A stretch of 5,679 nt of DNA from JBCBXA01 sp039816825 (GCA_039816825.1 JBCBXA010000137.1:1-5679), one strand, 5' to 3'. Shown: positions 1-5,679, numbered from the stretch's first letter. Program-made: numbers and translations. The notes: generated by a model not told the origin, from the sequence alone.

Positions 1-379
1 GGGCGGCTTCTGCGATGGGACCAAGAGGGCAACGCAGCGCCAGAGTCCGCAAGCCTGCCTGGACGTCTGACGCCAATGGTGGGTTCGCATCTGCGTGCGC
101 GGGGACAACCACGGTCAGCGGTCCCGGCCAGAAGCGCTTTGCGAGGCGCAGAGCGCTGTCATCCAGCACACCGTAGCGCGCCGCCATGCCCGTGTCGCAA
201 ACGTGGGCGATGAGTGGATTGTGGCTGGGGCGACCCTTGGCGCGGTAGATGGCGGCCACCGCATCCTCGTTGGTTGCATCTGCGCACAGGCCATAGACTG
301 TCTCTGTGGGAAGGATGGCCAACCCGCCGTTTCTCAACGCTTCGAGGCATTTCGGGTCTATGGTCAAATGTGCAGTCAC
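1..379 (-). CDS. Threonylcarbamoyl-AMP synthase, Sua5/YrdC/TsaC family (partial, C-terminus outside window)
   Basis: This family makes L-threonylcarbamoyl-AMP from threonine, bicarbonate and ATP, the first step of the t6A modification at position 37 of ANN-decoding tRNAs, in the cytoplasm. Reading the minus strand from a GTG at 379-377 gives 126 residues with no stop to the window edge. The family signatures are in order: LPTETVYGLCADA at residues 23-35, the KGRPSHNPL nucleotide/substrate loop at 48-56, FWPGPLTVVV at 83-92 and AGLRTLALRCP at 108-118. The GTG start puts the PTETVYGL motif at the usual distance from the N-terminus. Upstream in-frame codons stay open into the neighbouring divergent gene, but no ATG is present and no strong ribosome binding site is visible, so the exact start is uncertain. 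Whether it is the short TsaC/YrdC form (about 200 residues) or the long Sua5 form (over 300) cannot be told, because the C-terminal part is missing. Confidence 0.9.
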   Translation of the reverse strand, partial: MTAHLTIDPKCLEALRNGGLAILPTETVYGLCADATNEDAVAAIYRAKGRPSHNPLIAHVCDTGMAARYGVLDDSALRLAKRFWPGPLTVVVPAHADANPPLASDVQAGLRTLALRCPLGPIAEAA

Positions 380-411
380 CCTAGGAGCCAAGCCATACTT
401 GGCGCGCAAAT

Positions 412-417
412 GGAAGG
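412..417 (+). promoter_or_regulatory. Ribosome binding site deciding the DUF1697 start
   Basis: GGAAGG lies 10 bases before the ATG at 428. It supports that start over the in-frame ATG at 410 and over the far-upstream ATG at 95. The reading frame from 95 to 427 mostly lies antisense to the Sua5-type gene. Confidence 0.5.
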
Positions 418-427
418 TCTGACGTCC

Positions 428-949
428 ATGCTTGCCTACATCGCCCTTCTGAGAGCCGTAAATGTCGGCGGAACCGGCAAGCTGCCCATGGCTGAATTGG
501 TCGAGGTTGGAAAATCCATAGGTCTGACTGATCCCCGAACCTACATTCAGAGCGGCAATCTGCTGTTTCGTTCCGATGAAGCAGAGGATGTCTTGCGTTC
601 GCGCATTGAAGGGGCTCTCAAGGATCAGACTGGGCTCAACACAAGCGTCTTCATTCGAACCACCGATGAGATGCGGGCTGTGGTCGAAGCCAACCCGTTT
701 CCACAGGCCGCACCCAACCAACTCATGGTGCTCTTTCTGGCCGAGGCGATATCCGGCGACCCGCTGGATGGCGCCAAGGGTCACAAGGATGAGCAGATCC
801 AAGCCATAGGGCGCGAAATCTACATTCACTTTCCTTCGGGCGCGGGGAAGTCACGTCTCAAGCTAGCCGCTATGGATGGTGTGCAGGGCGGCACGATGCG
901 CAATCTCAACACGGTGCGAAAGCTGGTCGAACTGCATGGTGAGGCGTAG
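428..949 (+). CDS. DUF1697 domain protein, function unknown
   Basis: A complete 173-residue protein matching the DUF1697 family (Pfam PF08002), which is usually about 175-180 residues. The N-terminal signature is MLAYIALLRAVNVGG (residues 1-15), followed by KLPMAEL at 18-24, RTYIQSGNLLF at 37-47 and a C-terminal KSRLKLAAMDG...RNLNTVRKL block at 151-166. The family has no established biochemical role, so none is assigned. The start at 428 is chosen because the family begins exactly at this M-x-x-Y-I-A-L-L-R block and a GGAAGG motif precedes it. There is no signal peptide or membrane segment, so it is presumably cytoplasmic. It is divergent from the Sua5-type gene and separated by 176 bases from the acyl-CoA dehydrogenase, so it is probably its own transcription unit. 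Hand counts give about 52-58% G+C in three 120-base samples, against roughly 65-68% in samples of its neighbours. Confidence 0.88.
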   Translation: MLAYIALLRAVNVGGTGKLPMAELVEVGKSIGLTDPRTYIQSGNLLFRSDEAEDVLRSRIEGALKDQTGLNTSVFIRTTDEMRAVVEANPFPQAAPNQLMVLFLAEAISGDPLDGAKGHKDEQIQAIGREIYIHFPSGAGKSRLKLAAMDGVQGGTMRNLNTVRKLVELHGEA

Positions 950-968
950 CGGTAAGTCGCTCCCTGGG

Positions 969-1005
969 CCGTTTGAGCGCTGACTGCGAAAAGCGCCAAC
1001 GGTTT
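969..1005 (+). terminator. Weak terminator-like hairpin after the DUF1697 gene
   Basis: CCGTT (969-973) pairs with AACGG (998-1002), and inside it GCGC (977-980) pairs with GCGC (993-996) around a 12-base loop. A TTT run follows at 1003-1005. The two stems are separated by an asymmetric internal loop (TGA against C) and the T-run is short, so this is only a candidate for ending the DUF1697 transcript. Nothing else was recognised between 950 and 1080. Confidence 0.3.
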
Positions 1006-1085
1006 ATGCGGATATCTGTTCCCGCTTCCAGGTTTGCGGCTGCTGCTCGCCTGATGGCTCAATGGTTCGACATCTTGCAAGCAGT

Positions 1086-1101
1086 TTGACGTTTACGTAA
1101 G
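1086..1101 (+). promoter_or_regulatory. Candidate operator upstream of the acyl-CoA dehydrogenase operon (LiuR/MerR-like)
   Basis: TTGACGTTTACGTAAG ends 24 bases before the start codon at 1126. It can be read as an imperfect inverted repeat of arms TTGACG and CGTAAG around TTTA, and it contains the perfect 8-base palindrome TTACGTAA at 1093-1100. From memory, the proposed site of LiuR, a MerR-family regulator of branched-chain amino acid and fatty acid catabolism in proteobacteria, has arms like TTTACG and CGTAAA with the same spacing. The position in front of an acyl-CoA dehydrogenase operon fits such control. No regulator gene lies in the window, and no convincing -10/-35 pair was found with it. 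Confidence 0.45.
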
Positions 1102-1125
1102 AGTGCGAAAAAGCGGAGGAACATC

Positions 1126-2934
1126 ATGTACACAGCGCCTGTGAAAGAGATCGCTTTCACCCTGGACACCATCGCAGACCTGACACGCGACATGGCGGCT
1201 GGCCGCTATGGCGAACTGTCAGACGATCTGGTGGACGCCATCCTTGAAGAGGGCGGCAAGTTCGCCACCGAGGAGATCGCGCCCATGCACAAGATCGGCG
1301 ACGAGGTCGGCTCAACGCTGAAGGATGCTGTGGTGACAACCCCTCCCGGTTGGATTGAGCTTTACACCGCCTGGCGCGAAGCGGGCTGGAACTCGCTTTC
1401 CGGCGACCCGGACTATGGCGGCCAGGGCCTGCCAAACCTGATGAGTGTCGCCATCCAGGAAATGTGGAACTCCGGTTCGGTTGGCTTCGGCCTGTGCCCG
1501 ACGCTGACGATCGGTGCCGTCGAAGCGCTGGAAGCCCATGGGTCCGACGCCATCAAGGCCAAATATCTGCCCAAGATGATCTCGGGTGAGTGGACCGGCT
1601 CCATGAACCTGACGGAGCCGCAATCGGGCTCTGATCTGGGCGGTATGAAAACCAAGGCCGTTCCTCAGGGAGATGGGACTTACCGGATCACGGGCCAGAA
1701 GATCTACATCACCTATGGCGAGCACGACATGACGGACAATATCGTCCATCTGGTGCTGGCCCGACTGCCCGATGCACCGGCTGGCACACGCGGTATTTCG
1801 CTGTTCGTCGTGCCCAAGTTTCTGGTCAACGAGGATGGCTCGCTGGGCGCGCGCAACGATCTGTTCTGCAATGGCATCGAACACAAGCTTGGTATCAATG
1901 CGTCACCCACTTGCACGATGATCTATGGTGACGGTTTTGCCGAGCCCGGCGGCGGCAAAGGCGCAATCGGTTGGCTTGTGGGCGAAGAGAACCGTGGTCT
2001 GAATTGCATGTTCACGATGATGAACAATGCACGCCTTATGGTGGGTGTGCAGGGCGTCGGCATCGCCGAGGCCGCGACCCAAACCGCTCTGGCCTACGCG
2101 GCTGACCGCAAGCAAGGCTACGCTGTGGGCGCGGACAAGGCTGAGGGCATGTCCGCCATTCAGCAGCACCCCGACGTGCAGCGCAATCTTATGACCATGA
2201 AGGCGCTCACCGCCGCCAGCCGCGCCCTCTGCTATAGCTGCGCCCAGGCGCTGGATCTGGCCAAGCTGGCCGAAACCGCGGAAGAGCGGAAGATGTGGGC
2301 CGAGCGTGCTGCCATTCTAACTCCTTTGGCCAAGAGCTACAGCACCGACGCCGCCGAGCGTGCTGCATCGATCGGTATCCTGATCCATGGTGGCATGGGC
2401 TTCATTGAGGAAACCGGAGCGGCCAAATATCTCCGCGACTCAAAGATCACCCAGATCTATGAGGGTACCAATGGCATTCAGGCCATCGATCTGGTGATGC
2501 GCAAACTGCCCCTTTCCGAAGGCGGTGCGGTGGATGCGCTGATCGCAGACTATCAGGAGCATATCGACGCCCTGCGCGCCTCCAACAATCCGGCCTTTGG
2601 GCGGATGGGCGAAGTGCTCAACGATGCGGCCGAGAGCCTGCGCCGAACCACGGCCTGGATGCGCGAGCAGGTGGCTGCCGGTCAGGTGGATAAGGCTCTT
2701 GCCGGCGCAACGCCTTATCAGGAGCTCTTTGCGCTCGTGTCGGGCGGCGCGCTGCTCGCCAAGTCCTCGCTCATCGCGGCCCAGGCGGAAGGCGCAGCGT
2801 TTGAGGCCGCGCGCATCGCTGTGGCCCGCTTCTTTGTTGAGAATCTGGTGGTCGAGACCAGCGCGCTGGAAGAGGTCGTGACCCGCACCGCTGACCAGTT
2901 CGCCGATTTCAATGCCGATATGCTGAGCGCCTAG
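1126..2934 (+). CDS. Acyl-CoA dehydrogenase, long form with C-terminal extension domain (DmdC/FadE-like)
   Basis: A 602-residue FAD-dependent acyl-CoA dehydrogenase that would oxidise an acyl-CoA to the 2-enoyl-CoA and pass electrons to an electron-transfer flavoprotein. The N-terminal MYTAPVKEIAFTLD is typical of the short N-terminal domain of this subfamily. The FAD/substrate signature MNLTEPQSGSDLGG is at residues 160-173. The IHGGMGF block is at 420-426, and ITQIYEGTNGIQ at 441-452 carries the expected catalytic base, Glu446. Residues from about 465 to the end form the extra helical C-terminal domain (PF12806-type) found in the roughly 590-600-residue enzymes that include DmdC (3-methylmercaptopropionyl-CoA dehydrogenase). 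Similarity at this level does not fix the substrate, so medium- or long-chain acyl-CoA is equally possible. GGAGGA at 1115-1120, five bases before the ATG, is a strong ribosome binding site and supports this start. The gene ends 8 bases before the crotonase gene, indicating an operon. The ACGT-rich palindrome upstream may be its operator. Confidence 0.92.
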   Translation: MYTAPVKEIAFTLDTIADLTRDMAAGRYGELSDDLVDAILEEGGKFATEEIAPMHKIGDEVGSTLKDAVVTTPPGWIELYTAWREAGWNSLSGDPDYGGQGLPNLMSVAIQEMWNSGSVGFGLCPTLTIGAVEALEAHGSDAIKAKYLPKMISGEWTGSMNLTEPQSGSDLGGMKTKAVPQGDGTYRITGQKIYITYGEHDMTDNIVHLVLARLPDAPAGTRGISLFVVPKFLVNEDGSLGARNDLFCNGIEHKLGINASPTCTMIYGDGFAEPGGGKGAIGWLVGEENRGLNCMFTMMNNARLMVGVQGVGIAEAATQTALAYAADRKQGYAVGADKAEGMSAIQQHPDVQRNLMTMKALTAASRALCYSCAQALDLAKLAETAEERKMWAERAAILTPLAKSYSTDAAERAASIGILIHGGMGFIEETGAAKYLRDSKITQIYEGTNGIQAIDLVMRKLPLSEGGAVDALIADYQEHIDALRASNNPAFGRMGEVLNDAAESLRRTTAWMREQVAAGQVDKALAGATPYQELFALVSGGALLAKSSLIAAQAEGAAFEAARIAVARFFVENLVVETSALEEVVTRTADQFADFNADMLSA

Positions 2935-2942
2935 GGGCAGTC

Positions 2943-3686
2943 ATGACTGACCACATCATCACCACGACCGAAGATGGCGTTCTGACGCTGCGCATGAACC
3001 GTGCCGACAAAAAGAATGCCCTGACCAGCGCCATGTATGACGCTTTGTCCAACGGGTTGGATCAGGCAGCGTCTGACGATGCTCTGCGCTGTGCTGTGAT
3101 CTTGGGTTCGGGTGGCGTGTTCTGCGCGGGCAATGATATTGCCGATTTCATCAAGGCTGTATCTTCGCCCGAGGGCATGAAATCCACTCTGCGTTTCCTC
3201 GATACTCTGGCCCGTTTCCCCAAGCCGCTGGTTGCGGGCGTGGACGGTGTGGCCGTTGGCGTTGGCACAACCATGCTGATGCATTGCGATCTCGTGGTGG
3301 CAACCGGTCGTTCCATGTTCCAAACGCCCTTTGTCGATCTTGGGCTTGTGCCTGAAGCCGGGTCCAGCTGGCTTGCTCCACGCATCATGGGCCACCAGAA
3401 TGCCTTCGCTCTGCTGGGCCTTGGTGAGCAGTTCTCTGCGGAAGACGCCCATCGAGTCGGCCTCGTGAATGCCGTCATTCTGGACGCCGAAGTGGAAGCC
3501 ACCAATCGGGCGCAGAGCCTGGCTGCCAAACCGCCGGAAGCCCTGCGCATCAGCCGTGACCTGGTCCGTGGCGACCGGGCAGAGCTCTACGCCCGCATGG
3601 ATGAAGAGGCCAGGCTCTTCGGTGAGCGGCTGAAGAGCGGCGAGGCTCAAGCAGCCTTCATGGCGTTCATGAGCAGGGGCAAGTAG
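2943..3686 (+). CDS. Crotonase-fold enoyl-CoA hydratase/isomerase, probably an ECI2-type enoyl-CoA isomerase
   Basis: A complete 247-residue crotonase-superfamily protein, near the usual 255-265. The first oxyanion-hole strand is FCAGNDI (residues 60-66) and the second is DGVAVGVGTT (101-110), followed by CDLV. Aligned by eye with mitochondrial enoyl-CoA hydratase, the two catalytic glutamates (rat Glu144 and Glu164) correspond to Thr110 and Phe130, so a classical hydratase mechanism is unlikely. Instead FQTPFVDLGLVPEAGSS (126-142) matches the TPF...SPEG.SS pattern of peroxisomal delta3,delta2-enoyl-CoA isomerases (ECI2/PECI), placing Glu138 at the isomerase base. It would then shift 3-enoyl-CoA to 2-trans-enoyl-CoA during oxidation of unsaturated acyl groups. 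The gene follows the acyl-CoA dehydrogenase by 8 bases, with AGGGG at 2933-2937 as ribosome binding site overlapping the preceding stop, so the two are probably translated from one mRNA. Crotonase membership is secure; the isomerase assignment is an inference from the active-site residues. Confidence 0.9.
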   Translation: MTDHIITTTEDGVLTLRMNRADKKNALTSAMYDALSNGLDQAASDDALRCAVILGSGGVFCAGNDIADFIKAVSSPEGMKSTLRFLDTLARFPKPLVAGVDGVAVGVGTTMLMHCDLVVATGRSMFQTPFVDLGLVPEAGSSWLAPRIMGHQNAFALLGLGEQFSAEDAHRVGLVNAVILDAEVEATNRAQSLAAKPPEALRISRDLVRGDRAELYARMDEEARLFGERLKSGEAQAAFMAFMSRGK

Positions 3687-3691
3687 CGGCT

Positions 3692-3724
3692 TTGCGGCCT
3701 AGGCGCTCCGCCGGTAGGCCGCAA
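3692..3724. terminator. Candidate bidirectional terminator hairpin at convergent gene ends
   Basis: A perfect 10-base inverted repeat, TTGCGGCCTA at 3692-3701 and TAGGCCGCAA at 3715-3724, encloses a further GGCG/CGCC stem (3702-3705 with 3709-3712) around a CTC loop, leaving a GG bulge. It begins five bases after the crotonase stop and overlaps the stop and last eight codons of the methyltransferase gene on the other strand, so it could serve both transcripts. There is no clear U-tract on either side, so it may act as an RNA 3'-end stabiliser or Rho-linked barrier rather than a classical intrinsic terminator. Confidence 0.6.
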
Positions 3725-4817
3725 CGCGGCTGACAAAGGCCGACGCGAAATATTCGCGTTCCAGACCGGCCTCCGCAAATGCACCGTCCACATCGTCGGC
3801 AAGATAATTGTTGTAATAGGGCTCGTGGAACATTTGAGGGAACAGCGTCAGGAGACCGTCAAGGTTCTCGACGTCTCCGGTCTGTAGGCTGTCAACGAAG
3901 ATCACCAAACCACCTGGCTTTACCACCCGCGCAAACTCGGAAATCACCTGTCGCCGAACTTTCATGGGAAGTTCGTGGAACAGGAACACGGTGGAAGCGA
4001 CGTCCAAGCTGGCATTGGCGAAGGGCAATTGCTCGGCCATCGCCACGAGCGGCTGCACCTTGGACCGGTGGGCCAGCCGGCGCTTGGCATGGTTGAGGTA
4101 TGGCTCTGACAGGTCGACAGCGAGGGCTGGTAATCTGGGATAGGCGTCTTTGACGTCATCCACAAAGCTGCCGGGCCCGGTTGCAATGTCCGCGTAACGT
4201 ATCGTCCGCTGGTCCCGGCCCTTCAACTCATTGGCCAGAGGAACAAGCCCCTGACGACGCATGCAGGCGGCAGCGCCGTAGAACAGGACCTCGACCTGCG
4301 TGTCGTAAACCTCGGCTGACTCTTCGCTCAGCCAACCGTCGTTCTGGAAGTGAAAATTCTGCAGATAGTAGCGCGGCAGTTTCTCTCGATTCTCCTGGGT
4401 GAAGGGCTGCTGATGGTCACCTTCCAACCTGCGCATCTGCTGCGCCGGAAGGTCGGCAAAAAATTTGCGGGCATCGCGCAGCATGTCCGGCGCTGACTGG
4501 CGGCTTGCAGGAGCGGGATAAAGGCCAGCTTCTACGTTGGCGAGGTCGGTGGCGAAGAGTTTGCGCACTTCGGCCAGCAATTGCCGCTCATTGGGAATGC
4601 CACCCTCGGGCCGCTCGATCTTGGGCGGTTCGATATTGGTTTGTTTGGCAATGCGGGTTGCGGCGCGCCGGGTCGCCAGGCTTTGCCCTGAGTACCATGC
4701 CACCCGTGCGGCCTGGCCGAGCGCATAGTTGGTGCGGCGCGCGAGCGTGGCCAGGTTCGGGCGTGGGCGCTCGCCGTTCGAAGATGGGCTCGTTGAGCTG
4801 CTGTTGGCGTCGGCCAT
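3699..4817 (-). CDS. Class I SAM-dependent methyltransferase, substrate unknown
   Basis: A complete 372-residue protein with a C-terminal Rossmann methyltransferase domain. SAM-binding motif I is ADIATGPGSF at residues 209-218, somewhat altered from the common D-x-G-x-G-T-G form. The acidic end of strand 2 is VDLSEPYL at 234-241 (Asp235). The AEQLPF block is at 261-266, and the post-motif strand VVKPGGLVIFVDS is at 298-310. Ahead of the domain, residues 150-179 form a tyrosine/aromatic-rich block (YYLQNFHFQNDGWLSEES and on to a DTQVEVLF end). I associate this block with a family of otherwise uncharacterised methyltransferases also seen in cyanobacteria and plants. The first 20 or so residues are Ser/Pro/Asn-rich and probably disordered. 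No signal peptide or membrane helix is apparent. The ATG follows the stop of the upstream RNA methyltransferase by 8 bases, with AGGA (4827-4824) overlapping that stop as ribosome binding site, so the two genes are likely co-transcribed. The substrate could be a small molecule, quinone, lipid or protein. Confidence 0.85.
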   Translation of the reverse strand: MADANSSSTSPSSNGERPRPNLATLARRTNYALGQAARVAWYSGQSLATRRAATRIAKQTNIEPPKIERPEGGIPNERQLLAEVRKLFATDLANVEAGLYPAPASRQSAPDMLRDARKFFADLPAQQMRRLEGDHQQPFTQENREKLPRYYLQNFHFQNDGWLSEESAEVYDTQVEVLFYGAAACMRRQGLVPLANELKGRDQRTIRYADIATGPGSFVDDVKDAYPRLPALAVDLSEPYLNHAKRRLAHRSKVQPLVAMAEQLPFANASLDVASTVFLFHELPMKVRRQVISEFARVVKPGGLVIFVDSLQTGDVENLDGLLTLFPQMFHEPYYNNYLADDVDGAFAEAGLEREYFASAFVSRVAAYRRSA

Positions 4818-4825
4818 GGAGGTTC

Positions 4826-5679
4826 CTACCGGCTGAAGAGTGCAACCACCTCAATATGGGGTGTCCAGAGAAATTGGTCTACCGGCGCGACGCTTTGGAG
4901 CTGAAAGCCGCCCTCAATCAAAATGCGGGCATCCCGGGCAAGGGTTGCCGGGTTGCAGCTGACGGCAACGATTTTCCGCACGCCGGACTTGGCCAACTCC
5001 CGGCACTGGGCCTCCGCGCCGGCGCGGGGTGGGTCAAAGATGGCTCCATCCACGCGTTTCATTTCGCGCGCAGTGAGGGGGCGTCGGTGCAAGTCGCGGC
5101 GCTCAGTTGTGAGCGTTTTGATGCGGACACCCAGTTTGGGTGCCTGTCGAACGGCCCGATCCAGCGCAATCAGGGCAGCCGCTTCACTTTCATAGGCGAC
5201 CACCTTGGATTGCAACGCCAGCGGGATGGAGAAGGTGCCTGCTCCAGCAAACAGATCGATCACCTGCTTGCAGCCCTTGAGATGGGCCGTTGCCAAGCGG
5301 ACCATATGTTCCTCAACGCGCCTGGTCGCCTGGGCAAAGCCGCCGGGCTGCACAGCCACGGGTAGACCGCCAAAAGTGACCGTTGGAGCCTGGCGCTCGA
5401 TCAGAATCTCGTCCTCGAAAGCAAGCCGCGGCAGACCAGCCTTGAGTGCGAAGTCAATGGCCTTGCGCCGAGTGCCGCCGGGCAGATCGCCCGGCCCTGA
5501 CAAAGACACATCAAGGCCCAGATCGGTGGCGAACACCGCCAGCCTGATCTCGCCGCTCTTCGGCGCGGTGATGGCTGCAAGCTTCCTGAGCGTTGGCAGT
5601 GTGTCCGTGATTTCGGCGTTGAGGACTGGGCAGTCCTCCACGCTCCAGCCTCCAAACGGATCGTGAGCGTAGAGGAATG
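4826..5679 (-). CDS. RNA (uracil-C5)-methyltransferase, RlmD/TrmA superfamily (partial, N-terminus outside window)
   Basis: The frame is open from the right edge to a TAG at 4828-4826, giving about 284 residues of a protein normally some 400-430 long. Such enzymes form m5U in RNA (23S rRNA for RlmD/RlmC, tRNA for TrmA) using SAM. Numbering from the in-frame GTG at 5641, which is probably internal and not the start, QPGGFAQAT is at residues 98-106. SAM motif I DLFAGAGTF is at 129-137 and DPPRAGA at 203-209. The catalytic nucleophile is Cys229 in SCNPATLARD, and the base is Glu264 in DQFLWTPHIE. The CPV near residue 4 matches the last [4Fe-4S] cluster cysteine of RlmD-type enzymes, which favours RlmD over TrmA, but the other cluster cysteines and any TRAM domain lie outside. 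The 8-base gap to the downstream methyltransferase gene suggests an operon. Confidence 0.9.
   Translation of the reverse strand, partial: FLYAHDPFGGWSVEDCPVLNAEITDTLPTLRKLAAITAPKSGEIRLAVFATDLGLDVSLSGPGDLPGGTRRKAIDFALKAGLPRLAFEDEILIERQAPTVTFGGLPVAVQPGGFAQATRRVEEHMVRLATAHLKGCKQVIDLFAGAGTFSIPLALQSKVVAYESEAAALIALDRAVRQAPKLGVRIKTLTTERRDLHRRPLTAREMKRVDGAIFDPPRAGAEAQCRELAKSGVRKIVAVSCNPATLARDARILIEGGFQLQSVAPVDQFLWTPHIEVVALFSR

Noticed and set aside
826..1080. An 84-residue minus-strand frame covering the intergenic region after the DUF1697 gene
   Set aside because: About half is antisense to the DUF1697 C-terminus, the composition looks random, and no ribosome binding site or domain is evident.
1086..1091. 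TTGACG as a -35 box for the dehydrogenase operon
   Set aside because: With normal spacing the -10 would fall at about 1109-1114, which is AAAAGC-like and not a -10, and transcription would start on the ribosome binding site. The palindromic operator reading fits better.
1312..1884. A 190-residue minus-strand open frame inside the dehydrogenase gene
   Set aside because: It is antisense to the conserved FAD-binding region of the dehydrogenase and shows no family signature.
2931..3650. A 239-residue minus-strand open frame opposite the crotonase gene
   Set aside because: Its translation shows no recognisable domain, and the plus strand encodes a clear crotonase throughout; it is a frame shadow in G+C-rich DNA.
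4505..5365. A 286-residue plus-strand open frame across the two methyltransferase genes
   Set aside because: It spans the junction of two well-supported minus-strand genes and its translation is Arg/Cys/Trp-rich with no motifs, as expected for a shadow frame.
1..5679. Search for CRISPR repeats, tRNA genes, insertion sequences, toxin-antitoxin or defence genes
   Set aside because: No repeated units, cloverleaf-like segments, transposase motifs or defence-type domains were seen; nearly all of the window is taken by recognisable metabolic or RNA-modification genes.

Overview
The window looks like an ordinary chromosomal segment of an alphaproteobacterium, possibly of the Hyphomicrobiales. This rests on moderately high G+C (about 58-67% in the samples I counted by hand), GTG/ATG starts, and the style of the acyl-CoA dehydrogenase, Sua5-type and RlmD-type proteins. 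The lineage is an inference from protein character; no rRNA or other marker is present. I see no mobile element, CRISPR array, tRNA, rRNA or phage gene.

Layout. (1) Bases 1-379, minus strand: the N-terminal 126 residues of a Sua5/YrdC/TsaC-family threonylcarbamoyl-AMP synthase, cut by the left edge. (2) Bases 428-949, plus strand: a complete DUF1697 protein of unknown function, divergent from the first gene across 48 bases. (3) Bases 950-1125: an intergenic region with a weak terminator-like hairpin and, close to the next gene, a palindromic ACGT-rich element resembling operators of MerR-type acyl-CoA/branched-chain catabolism regulators. (4) Bases 1126-3686, plus strand: a two-gene operon encoding a 602-residue acyl-CoA dehydrogenase with the extra C-terminal domain (DmdC/FadE-like) and a 247-residue crotonase. 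The crotonase lacks both hydratase glutamates but has the glutamate expected of an ECI2-type delta3,delta2-enoyl-CoA isomerase. (5) Bases 3692-3724: a strong hairpin at the convergent junction. (6) Bases 5679-3699, minus strand: an RNA uracil-C5 methyltransferase (RlmD/TrmA superfamily, N-terminus outside the window), followed after 8 bases by a class I SAM-dependent methyltransferase of unknown substrate.

How the genes fit together. The dehydrogenase and crotonase probably act in sequence in acyl-CoA oxidation, one making or using enoyl-CoA and the other shifting double bonds (or hydrating). The two methyltransferases look co-transcribed, but a shared role is not shown. The Sua5-type enzyme and the RNA methyltransferase are both RNA-modification functions, on tRNA and probably rRNA. 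I found no convincing evidence of a previously undescribed system. The most useful leads are the candidate operator, the isomerase-type active site and the uncharacterised methyltransferase.
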